Source of the DNA: Bacteroides sp. GM023
GTDB lineage: Bacteria; Bacteroidota; Bacteroidia; Bacteroidales; Bacteroidaceae
Direction: 5' to 3'
DNA length: 64,000 bases
Assembly (NCBI RefSeq): GCF_014750685.1
Contig: NZ_JAAXGE010000001.1
Span: 248,001 to 312,000, forward strand
Below the pieces are notes generated by a model that made no database searches, was not told the origin of the DNA, and saw only the letters and a program-made list of their open reading frames with translations. How positions within the stretch are numbered: the first letter of the stretch is position 1; each line of letters opens with the position of its first letter. Positions 43,901 through 50,606 of this stretch are shown here, piece after piece. The position numbers and the translations under genes were made by a program.

Positions 43901-44890
43901 CCGGATGCTGATTAAGCCATTACGGATGCTTCCCGCCCACATATTATTGTTCCGGTCGTTGTACAGGCAAAGGATGGAATTAGCGGGAAGTGAGTAGTTG
44001 TCGCTTCCGGGAACGTGTTCCAATAAAGAGAGATGCCCTGTTTCAGGTTCAAGGATATTGATACCGCCACCGTCTGTTCCAATCCATATCTGTCCTTCCC
44101 GTTCGGCAAGGCTTAGTACTACATTATTACTTAAAGCGGAATTATGGGTGGTGTAGGATGCCAATCGTTTTCCGTCGTGAGTAAAACAACTTATTCCTGC
44201 ATTGTAGGGGGCAATCCAAATCCTGTTTTGCGAGTCGATAAGCATATTCATAATCTCCTTTCCGCAATCGAAAGGGGGAAGGCGGTGCTGTCCGGTATTC
44301 AAATCCAGCAGAAGTAAACCCTGCCACCGGCTGCAACAAAGGAGCGTATGTTCATCCCACAAACTTAATAATGTAATATTAAAATTAGGTTCTTTATCTA
44401 ACTTCTGTAAGAGACGGAGAGAGGAATCCTGATAGCTATAAAAATACACTTTGTTTTGAGAACCGAACAGGACTCCATCATCGGTCAGGCAGGTGGAATA
44501 CACGATGATATGATTCCCCTTTTCATCCGTGGGGAGATAGAAATCATCACTTTGGCGCTGATAGCATGCCAGTCCTTTTTCAGTCAGAATCCATATGTTA
44601 TTCTGCTTGTCTTCCGTGATTTGGTTGATTAGGTTATGAGGAAGGGAGTGGGGATTATCTGTCTGATGAATGTATTTCTTTAGTTCGTGTCCGTCATATC
44701 TTCCCAATCCCGACCGGGTACCTATCCATATAAAACCCTGTTCATCCGCCAGGATGCACCGTACGGTGGAGGGCAATCCGTCTTTCAGGGAGATTTGTTT
44801 GTAGTAATAGTGACCGGCCTGCAGGGGGAGTATACCGGCAAACTGTATGATAAATGTTATACATAACAGGACAAGGATTCTTATTCTCAT
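40952..44890 (-). CDS. Hybrid two-component system regulator, complete
   Basis: 1312 residues in one chain. Signal peptide (1-25). Two seven-bladed propellers (about 28-690; repeats such as GFIWIGTRSGLGRYDG and GQIWIGTDGGGINI). Y_Y_Y domain (about 690-760). Membrane helix (about 770-790, WWFILSCAVFITAAII). Histidine kinase with FLINISHELRTPLTLIHA and ATP lid GTGIGLSYSKILVELHGG. Receiver domain with the phospho-acceptor in DIIVSDVMMPRMNG (about 1108), and a C-terminal AraC-type HTH (MSRASLYNKLKAL; VGFTTSRYFSTAFKQYTGETP). It senses a periplasmic oligosaccharide and activates a glycan locus. None lies directly beside it: the divergent gene is a lone lipoprotein, and the nearest susC-susD starts 5.7 kb away. 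Its target is therefore unknown; the 50607 locus is one candidate. Confidence 0.96.
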   Translation of the reverse strand: MRIRILVLLCITFIIQFAGILPLQAGHYYYKQISLKDGLPSTVRCILADEQGFIWIGTRSGLGRYDGHELKKYIHQTDNPHSLPHNLINQITEDKQNNIWILTEKGLACYQRQSDDFYLPTDEKGNHIIVYSTCLTDDGVLFGSQNKVYFYSYQDSSLRLLQKLDKEPNFNITLLSLWDEHTLLCCSRWQGLLLLDLNTGQHRLPPFDCGKEIMNMLIDSQNRIWIAPYNAGISCFTHDGKRLASYTTHNSALSNNVVLSLAEREGQIWIGTDGGGINILEPETGHLSLLEHVPGSDNYSLPANSILCLYNDRNNNMWAGSIRNGLISIREVSMKTYTDVLPGSDRGLSNNTVLSLYQEADDRVWIGTDGGGINLFNPHTEKFTHYPTTWEDKVASISPFTSGNLLLSIFSQGVFVFNPATGKKTPFIIIDTETSTRLGSRGKTVNLFQNTPHSVLLLGDHVYQYNLKEQTFSVATEQQGLDIIGATLPITNHQNYTYLNDTKHIFSLDNRTNRLETLYQCGKDTLINSVSLDEYGSFWIGNNYGLIHYNPVTKVQTPIPTSLFTEVTLLVCDQQGKVWIGTDNMLFAWLINEKKFVLFGESDGAIQNEYLSKPRLLSSQGNIYMGGVKGLLHINSNLPLATSEFPKLQLSDVVINGESVNNEIDGDPAGISAPWNSNITIRIMSREEDIFRQKMYRYQIEGLNDQQIESYSPELAIRSLPPGSYKIMASCTAKDGSWIPSQQVLELTILPPWYRTWWFILSCAVFITAAIIETFRRTLKRKEEKLKWAMKEHEQQVYEEKVRFLINISHELRTPLTLIHAPLSRILKSLSPEETQYLPIKAIYRQSQRMKNLINMVLDVRKMEVGESKLQIQPHFLNKWIEHVSQDFTSEGEAKNVRIRYQLDPQIETVSFDKDKCEIILSNLLINALKHSPQDTEITITSELLANEGSVRISIIDQGSGLQQVNTQRLFTRFYQGTGEQSGTGIGLSYSKILVELHGGSIGARDNQEAGATFFFELPLKQKSEEIICQPKAYLNELMSDDSNEQIPNNDDFDTSPYTILVVDDNSDLTDFLKKSLGEYFKRVIIASDGVEALQLIKSHTPDIIVSDVMMPRMNGYELCKNIKEDITISHIPIILLTARDDKQSQLSGYKNGADAYLTKPFEIEMLMEIIRNRLKNRESTKKRYLNAGLIPAPEESTFSQADETFLLKLNQIIQENLDSSDLDVTFICKEIGMSRASLYNKLKALTDMGANDYINKFRMEKAIVLITGTEMTFTEIAEKVGFTTSRYFSTAFKQYTGETPTQYKEKRKEKR

Positions 44891-44914
44891 GGGATTAGGT
44901 CAGTTAAACTGAAA

Positions 44915-44922
44915 CAAAGATA
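44915..44922 (-). promoter_or_regulatory. Promoter -7 box of the complete hybrid regulator
   Basis: Minus strand reads TATCTTTG, 24 bases before the start codon at 44890. Confidence 0.6.
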
Positions 44923-45031
44923 ATATATTCAGATGAATATTTGTTAAAACTACTGTCTTATTTTGTATTCCTTTGAATAAGAGGATAATAATTAAAAGAA
45001 AATTCTTTTCTTTGTAAAAAATAACGTGACT

Positions 45032-45844
45032 ATGAAAGCTAAACCTATCTTTAATTTTATTTTATTGTCTATGTTGGCGCTGGCCTATACATCATGCAAT
45101 GATGAAATAGATAATACGTTGCGTTTTGCTGATACGGCATCTATCGTAGATAACACGATTGATGTATGTTATCCGAACTCTGATCCGGAAGGAAGAGCAG
45201 GAGCTATAACCATTATTGGTGGAGACGGTGACTACTCCGTATATTGTGATAATCCATCCGTTCTTGAAGTAGACAAGAAATTCCCGAATGCGTTTGTTTT
45301 ACATCCCAAAGGCTGGGGCAACGCGACTGTCATTGTGATAGACGGAACGAAAAAATCTATCCTGCTGAATGTACGTGTGAAACAGCAGGAACAAAAGATT
45401 GTTGTCAATGGATTGGGCGTGAAAATTATAGAACCGGACAACCAACCTCTGTCAGATGAAGTGAAAGAAGCAATCCGCCTGAAAGCATTGGAGTTTATTC
45501 CTGTGAAAAAAGTAGGTGGCGGCTATCATTTGGTGTGGGATGATAAAACGAATTATAAAGAGGGAACGCTGATTGTTTACCCCGAAGAATATGGTAAGGA
45601 GGAAGGGCAGCAGACAGGTACTTTCTCATTCAATCCTTTTGAACAAGGGGATGATTTGGATACTTATCAGTTCAAATATACTTTCAAGGCGGAAGAAGTG
45701 GAACATATCTTCTTTATGGATGAAGACCGTTCTCCTTTGAGCCGTACAAGCGTTATGACTCCGATTCCCTGGCTGGAAGATATCAGCGAACATTTTCAGA
45801 AAGACTATCCGGGAATAAAGGTATATACTCAGCAGATTTGGTAA
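45032..45844 (+). CDS. Lipoprotein of unknown function
   Basis: 270 residues from ATG 45032; a GTG two codons earlier is possible but less likely. The lipoprotein signal ends AYTSC (Cys22), then NDEIDNTLRF. Residues about 50-115 look like a bacterial Ig-like (Big-type) fold with alternating strands (ITIIGGDGDYSVYCDNPSVLEVD; GWGNATVIVIDG). The rest (about 120-270) is acidic and not recognised. It is divergent from the hybrid regulator gene with 141 bases between starts. It could be an accessory periplasmic protein of that regulator or simply a neighbour. No function is claimed. Confidence 0.75.
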   Translation: MKAKPIFNFILLSMLALAYTSCNDEIDNTLRFADTASIVDNTIDVCYPNSDPEGRAGAITIIGGDGDYSVYCDNPSVLEVDKKFPNAFVLHPKGWGNATVIVIDGTKKSILLNVRVKQQEQKIVVNGLGVKIIEPDNQPLSDEVKEAIRLKALEFIPVKKVGGGYHLVWDDKTNYKEGTLIVYPEEYGKEEGQQTGTFSFNPFEQGDDLDTYQFKYTFKAEEVEHIFFMDEDRSPLSRTSVMTPIPWLEDISEHFQKDYPGIKVYTQQIW

Positions 45845-45895
45845 AGTGTATCCGGTTTTATCGGTGAGAAGATAGCATTATTTATTCATAATCCC

Positions 45896-45903
45896 TATCT
45901 TTG
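45896..45903 (+). promoter_or_regulatory. Promoter -7 box of the kinase-RapZ fusion gene
   Basis: TATCTTTG, 18 bases before ATG 45921, giving a very short leader. Confidence 0.55.
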
Positions 45904-45920
45904 CTCGAAAATATACGACT

Positions 45921-47351
45921 ATGATTACCGAAGAACTACAGAAACTTTATCAGGCATATACGGGCGTTCCCGCTGAAAATATAACAGAATTACCATCTTC
46001 CGGTTCCAACCGCCGTTATTTCCGGCTGTCGGGCATACAGACATTGGTCGGAGTGTATGGAACTTCTATCGACGAGAATGAAGCCTTTCTCTATATGGCA
46101 GAGCATTTCCGCAAAAGTGGTCTGCCTATTCCCGAAGTTCACATCGTATCGGAGGATAAGACCTATTACCTGCAAGAAGATTTAGGTGATACCTTGTTGT
46201 TTCATGCCATTGAGAAAGGGCGTGCCACCAGTGTATTCTCCGAAGAAGAGAAAGAATTGCTCCGCAGAACGATTCGCCTGCTTCCCGCTATTCAGTTTGC
46301 CGGGGCGGACGGGTTTGATTTTTCCCGTTGCTATCCTCAGCCGGAGTTCAATCAGCGTTCCATTCTTTGGGATTTGAACTACTTCAAATATTGTTTTCTC
46401 AAAGCTACCGGAATGGAGTTTCAGGAAGACAAACTGGAAGATGATTTCCAAAAAATGAGTGATGTCCTGCTTCGCAGTTCTTCCGCTACCTTCATGTATC
46501 GTGATTTTCAAAGTCGTAATGTGATGATAAAGGACGGACAGCCTTGGTTTATCGACTTTCAGGGCGGGCGCAAAGGACCATTCTATTATGATATTGCTTC
46601 TTTCCTGTGGCAAGCCAAAGCGAAATATCCCGATAGCCTTCGCAAAGAACTTTTACAGGAATACATAGAAGCCCTTCGCAAATACCAACCGATTGACGAA
46701 CCTTATTTTTATAGCCAGCTTCGTCACTTTGTTCTTTTCCGTACCTTGCAGGTATTGGGTGCATACGGTTTCCGTGGTTATTTCGAGAAAAAGCCTCATT
46801 TCATTCAAAGTGTTCCTTATGCCATCGCCAATCTGCGTGAACTGTTGAAAGAAGAATATCCTGAATATCCGTATCTCTGCAAAGTATTGCGTGAACTTAC
46901 CGGGCTGAAACAGTTTACAGATGATTTGAAGAAACGCCAGCTTACTGTTAAAGTAATGAGCTTTGCCTATAAAAAAGGAATTCCCGAAGACCCGACAGGG
47001 AATGGCGGCGGTTATGTCTTTGATTGCCGTGCCGTAAATAACCCCGGTAAGTACGAACGTTACAAACCTTTCACCGGATTGGATGAACCCGTGATAACTT
47101 TCCTTGAGGAAGATGGTGAAATTCTTCACTTCCTCGACAATGTCTACGCCTTGGTAGATGCTTCCGTGAAACGCTATATGGAACGCGGATTCAGTAATTT
47201 ATCCGTTTGCTTCGGTTGTACCGGCGGACAGCACCGTTCTGTGTATTCAGCCCAGCATTTGGCGGAACGCCTGAATCAGAAGTTCGGGGTAAAAGTAGAA
47301 CTGGTACACCGTGAACAGAATATAGAACGTACGTTCGAAGCAACCGTATAA
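45921..47351 (+). CDS. AmgK-like sugar kinase fused to a RapZ C-terminal domain
   Basis: 476 residues, two domains. Residues 1-330 are an aminoglycoside-phosphotransferase-fold kinase (catalytic loop YRDFQSRNVMI, metal-binding FIDFQGGRKGP). Its partner gene encodes a MurU-like nucleotidyltransferase, so it resembles AmgK, the anomeric MurNAc/GlcNAc kinase of cell-wall recycling. Residues about 340-476 match the C-terminal half of RapZ (SFAYKKGIPED; VFDCRAVNNPG; TGLDEPV; and GCTGGQHRSVYSAQHLAE). In E. coli that domain senses glucosamine-6-phosphate and binds small RNAs. The N-terminal P-loop half of RapZ is absent. The next gene starts 9 bases later. Proposed role: salvage of amino sugars from peptidoglycan with feedback sensing by the RapZ part; the sensing is inference. 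Confidence 0.85.
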   Translation: MITEELQKLYQAYTGVPAENITELPSSGSNRRYFRLSGIQTLVGVYGTSIDENEAFLYMAEHFRKSGLPIPEVHIVSEDKTYYLQEDLGDTLLFHAIEKGRATSVFSEEEKELLRRTIRLLPAIQFAGADGFDFSRCYPQPEFNQRSILWDLNYFKYCFLKATGMEFQEDKLEDDFQKMSDVLLRSSSATFMYRDFQSRNVMIKDGQPWFIDFQGGRKGPFYYDIASFLWQAKAKYPDSLRKELLQEYIEALRKYQPIDEPYFYSQLRHFVLFRTLQVLGAYGFRGYFEKKPHFIQSVPYAIANLRELLKEEYPEYPYLCKVLRELTGLKQFTDDLKKRQLTVKVMSFAYKKGIPEDPTGNGGGYVFDCRAVNNPGKYERYKPFTGLDEPVITFLEEDGEILHFLDNVYALVDASVKRYMERGFSNLSVCFGCTGGQHRSVYSAQHLAERLNQKFGVKVELVHREQNIERTFEATV

Positions 47352-47360
47352 AGGATATTT

Positions 47361-48110
47361 ATGAAAGCAATGATATTTGCAGCCGGTTTGGGTAGCCGGC
47401 TGAAGCCACTGACCGATACGATGCCCAAAGCCTTGGTGCCCGTAGCAGGGCGGCCGATGTTGGAACATGTAATAGTAAAGTTGAAAGCATCCGGCTTTAC
47501 CGAAATAGTGATTAACATCCATCACTTCGGCGAACAAATACTTGATTTCTTGAAAGCGAATGATAATTTCGGGCTTACTATACATATTTCCGATGAACGC
47601 GCCCTGCTGCTTGATACAGGGGGGGGGGTAAAGAAAGCCCGCTCTTTCTTTGAAAATTCCAATGAACCTTTCCTTGTGCACAATGTGGATATTCTTTCGG
47701 ATATTGACTTGAAAGAACTCTACGAATCTCATTTACAGAATGGTGGTGTCGCTACCTTACTGGCCAGCCGGCGCAAAACTTCCCGTTACCTGCTTTTTGA
47801 TACAGAAAAGAAACTCTGCGGATGGATTAATAAAGATACGGGACAAGTAAAGCCGGAAGGTTTCCACTATGACGAATTACTTTATCAGGAATACGCCTTT
47901 AGCGGCATCCATGTTCTTTCTCCTTCTATCTTTCAATGGATGGATACCCCTCGTTGGGAAGGAAAATTCTCTATTATGGATTTTTATCTTGCTACCTGTC
48001 AGCAAATAAAATTTTTTGGTTATTTGACGGAGAATCTGCAACTCATTGATATAGGTAAACCGGAGACACTGGCCAAGGCAGAAGAATTTGTAAAAGGTTT
48101 GAACCTTTGA
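47361..48110 (+). CDS. MurU-like sugar-1-phosphate nucleotidyltransferase
   Basis: 249 residues. NTP_transferase fold with the pyrophosphorylase signature AAGLGSRLKPLTDTMPKALVPVAGRPM (in part). The acceptor-binding region has LLDTGGGVKKARSFF, followed by FLVHNVDILSDIDL. Small size without a hexapeptide acyltransferase domain fits MurU, which makes UDP-MurNAc from MurNAc-1-phosphate in the AmgK-MurU bypass of early murein synthesis. It starts 9 bases after the kinase gene. The codons for the conserved GGG motif form a run of ten G (47619-47628), a slippage-prone tract. Substrate is inferred from the pairing; mannose-1-phosphate or glucose-1-phosphate remain possible. Confidence 0.85.
   Translation: MKAMIFAAGLGSRLKPLTDTMPKALVPVAGRPMLEHVIVKLKASGFTEIVINIHHFGEQILDFLKANDNFGLTIHISDERALLLDTGGGVKKARSFFENSNEPFLVHNVDILSDIDLKELYESHLQNGGVATLLASRRKTSRYLLFDTEKKLCGWINKDTGQVKPEGFHYDELLYQEYAFSGIHVLSPSIFQWMDTPRWEGKFSIMDFYLATCQQIKFFGYLTENLQLIDIGKPETLAKAEEFVKGLNL
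47619..47628. repeat. G10 homopolymer inside the MurU-like gene
   Basis: Ten consecutive G span the codons ACA GGG GGG GGG GTA (TGGGV) of the active-site loop. A gain or loss of one G would shift the frame about 90 codons into the protein. Confidence 0.9.
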
Positions 48111-48197
48111 AATTTTATTTATACTACTAAAGTGCCACATTGAGATACCTAAAGGGCTTTTCTAATTCTATTTCTATTGTAATACAAAAGATTTGTG

Positions 48198-48205
48198 TAA
48201 GTTTG
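48198..48205 (+). promoter_or_regulatory. Promoter -7 box of the PAS hybrid kinase gene
   Basis: TAAGTTTG, 46 bases before ATG 48251. A small hairpin (CTACA 48233-48237 with TGTAG 48245-48249) ends one base before the start codon and could mask the ribosome site. Confidence 0.5.
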
Positions 48206-48250
48206 CTTGGATAAACAAACAATATTGTTGAACTACATAAATTTTGTAGC

Positions 48251-50245
48251 ATGGGAAATGAATCTCCATTAGCTTTACTAAGTGGAGCGGCTGATAATTT
48301 ATTGTATAATATCTTTGAGAACCTATCTGTAGGTCTAGAGTTATACGATAAAAGTGGCTTGATGATCGAAGTAAATCATACGGAATTACAATCAATGGGG
48401 ATAAAGAACAGGGAAGAGCTTTTAGGGCGTAGCTTGTTTGACATTCCAAGTCTTTCTGATAAAGACAAACAGCAAATAATGAATGGAGAAACCATACATC
48501 TCTTGGCAGAGTATGATTTCGATAAACTGCATCGCTGTTTTCCAACCTATTTATCAGGTACCAAGCATTTTGAAATTACTGTTTCTTCCGTATTCAGCGA
48601 AGAGGGTAAAATAATAAACTACTTGGTAATCACCCAGGATATTACTGAACGTATTCTATGGCAACGTAAATACGAAAATCTCTACGAAGATGCCTTGTGC
48701 TCTAAGCAGGAACTAATCAAGAGCGAACAAAAAATGATAGAATTGCTCCATCATAATGAACTGGTATTGAACAATACCAATTCCGGACTCGCTTATATAA
48801 CTAACGATTATATTGTACAGTGGGAAAACGTTTCGCTTTGTAGTAGAAGCCTTTCTTATGAAGCTTACAGAAAAGGGGAAGCATGCTATAAAACGGCTCA
48901 TAACCGGACTACTCCCTGTGAGAATTGTGTGATGCAGCGTGCCCGGAAATCCGGTCAGGTAGAAACGATTCAATTCCTGCTCAATAATGAACATACCATT
49001 GAAGTATTTGCTACACCTGTATATAATGATTTAGGCGATATTGAAGGTGTCGTTATTCGTGTGGATGATGTCACCGAACGTCAGCAGATGATCGGTGAAT
49101 TGGAAAAAGCAAGGAAACAGGCCGAGCAATCGGATAAATTGAAATCCGCCTTTCTTGCAAATATGAGCCATGAGATTCGTACTCCGTTGAACGCGATTGT
49201 CGGTTTCTCTGATCTGCTTATGATAACTGATAATCCGGCCGAGAAAGAAGAATATAGTAAAATCATTAATATAAATAATGAGCTTCTATTGAAGTTGATT
49301 AATGATATATTAGACCTTTCTAAGATAGAAGCCGGCTCAGTGGAACTGAAATACGAAGAATTCGATTTATCAGTTTACTTTGATGAACTGGCAACTTCCA
49401 TGCAATGGCGTATCGGAAATCCCCAGGTTCGTCTGATTACTGTTAATCCATATGCTGCCTGCATGGTAAGACTGGACAAGAAACGTTTTGCCCAAATTCT
49501 CACGAACTATGTGACGAATGCCATCAAATATACTCCCGAAGGAACTATCGAGATGGGGTATGAAAAAGTGGAAGAGGGAATTCGCATCTATGTTCGCGAT
49601 ACAGGTATCGGCATACCGGAAGATAAAAAAGACAAAGTATTCTATCGGTTCGAGAAACTGGATGAGTTTGCACAGGGAACCGGACTTGGATTGTCTATCT
49701 GTAAGGCCATCATAGATGCTTGTGAAGGAAGTATCGGGTTTGAGTCAGAGCATGGAAAAGGTTCTTTGTTCTGGGCTATCCTGCCATGTATAGATGAAAT
49801 AGAAGAGGAAGGGCTGACTGCTTCCCAACAGAGAAGCGGAAGAAAGTCGAGGAAAGATGCTGCTGTGGCTGCAAAAGAAGAAAAAGTAGAGAAAAAGACT
49901 ATTTTGGTAGCGGAAGATATTCAAAGCAATTTCTCTCTTGTGTCTTCTCTATTGAAAAACAGATGTAATTTGCTACATGCGGCAAATGGGCAAAAAGCTG
50001 TTGAAATCGTACAAACCCAGTCGGTCGACCTTGTATTGATGGATATGAAGATGCCGATAATGGACGGCCGTATTGCCACTGCCGAAATCCGGAAGTTCAA
50101 TACCCGTATTCCGATTTTAGCATTGACTGCCCATGCTTTTGAAGCCGACCGGGTAGCAGCTCTGGAAGTAGGTTGCGATGATTACTTAGTAAAACCTATT
50201 AATGGAGCAAAATTGATGCAAGCATTGAAGGAGTACGGCTGTTAG
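48251..50245 (+). CDS. Cytoplasmic PAS-PAS hybrid sensor histidine kinase
   Basis: 664 residues, no membrane segment or signal peptide. PAS 1 (about 15-135; ENLSVGLELYDKSGLMIEVN) is followed by PAS 2 (about 165-280), which contains a cysteine cluster C-x10-C-x2-C in CYKTAHNRTTPCENC. HisKA has FLANMSHEIRTPLNAIVGFSDLL. The ATPase domain carries GTGLGLSICKAIIDACEGSIGF. The C-terminal receiver (about 545-664) has the phospho-acceptor in VDLVLMDMKMPIMDG and the KP loop DDYLVKPING. It lacks a DNA-binding domain, so it must pass the phosphate on or act on another protein. The signal is unknown; the cysteine cluster could bind metal or sense redox. It is single, with its own promoter and terminator. 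Confidence 0.93.
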   Translation: MGNESPLALLSGAADNLLYNIFENLSVGLELYDKSGLMIEVNHTELQSMGIKNREELLGRSLFDIPSLSDKDKQQIMNGETIHLLAEYDFDKLHRCFPTYLSGTKHFEITVSSVFSEEGKIINYLVITQDITERILWQRKYENLYEDALCSKQELIKSEQKMIELLHHNELVLNNTNSGLAYITNDYIVQWENVSLCSRSLSYEAYRKGEACYKTAHNRTTPCENCVMQRARKSGQVETIQFLLNNEHTIEVFATPVYNDLGDIEGVVIRVDDVTERQQMIGELEKARKQAEQSDKLKSAFLANMSHEIRTPLNAIVGFSDLLMITDNPAEKEEYSKIININNELLLKLINDILDLSKIEAGSVELKYEEFDLSVYFDELATSMQWRIGNPQVRLITVNPYAACMVRLDKKRFAQILTNYVTNAIKYTPEGTIEMGYEKVEEGIRIYVRDTGIGIPEDKKDKVFYRFEKLDEFAQGTGLGLSICKAIIDACEGSIGFESEHGKGSLFWAILPCIDEIEEEGLTASQQRSGRKSRKDAAVAAKEEKVEKKTILVAEDIQSNFSLVSSLLKNRCNLLHAANGQKAVEIVQTQSVDLVLMDMKMPIMDGRIATAEIRKFNTRIPILALTAHAFEADRVAALEVGCDDYLVKPINGAKLMQALKEYGC

Positions 50246-50274
50246 GCTGGCTCTTTCTTTCCGAAATAAGTTAT

Positions 50275-50315
50275 ATACGGCGGTATTCCACATCAGGAAT
50301 ACCGCCGTATTTTTC
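50275..50315 (+). terminator. Rho-independent terminator of the PAS hybrid kinase gene
   Basis: Perfect 15-bp stem (50275-50289 with 50296-50310), 6-base loop, then TTTTC. Confidence 0.93.
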
Positions 50316-50417
50316 TTTGTAATCTTAAACATTGCGTACTTTACCATTAATGCTTTCTTTATTTGTATCGAAAGATGTTCAATAATGTCTAATGCAGGAG
50401 AAAAGGACGATGAAATG

Positions 50418-50459
50418 GACGATTTTAGACAAATTTGGATATAAAATAGCGATTTTGGA
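50418..50459 (+). promoter_or_regulatory. Possible operator repeats upstream of the second susC
   Basis: Three related 12-mers, GACGATTTTAGA (50418), GACAAATTTGGA (50428) and AGCGATTTTGGA (50448), are spaced in multiples of 10 bp. They lie 115-156 bp before the candidate -7 box. They could be sites for the locus regulator. The rest of the 361-base gap between 50245 and 50607 holds the terminator and promoter only. Confidence 0.3.
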
Positions 50460-50573
50460 ACATTCTATTTTTACAGCCTTCCTATTTTTGTGGCTGAAAA
50501 TGTTGCTCGAAGTGATGATACTCGTCTAACATTCTCACTACTCGGTTTTTTGAGATTTATTTTTGTTAGCTAA

Positions 50574-50581
50574 TAAATTTG
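50574..50581 (+). promoter_or_regulatory. Candidate -7 box of the second susC-susD locus
   Basis: TAAATTTG, 26 bases before ATG 50607. A second match, TATTTTTG, lies at 50558-50565; which is used cannot be told. Confidence 0.45.
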
Positions 50582-50606
50582 TATCTTTATTATTAAATGT
50601 AATATT

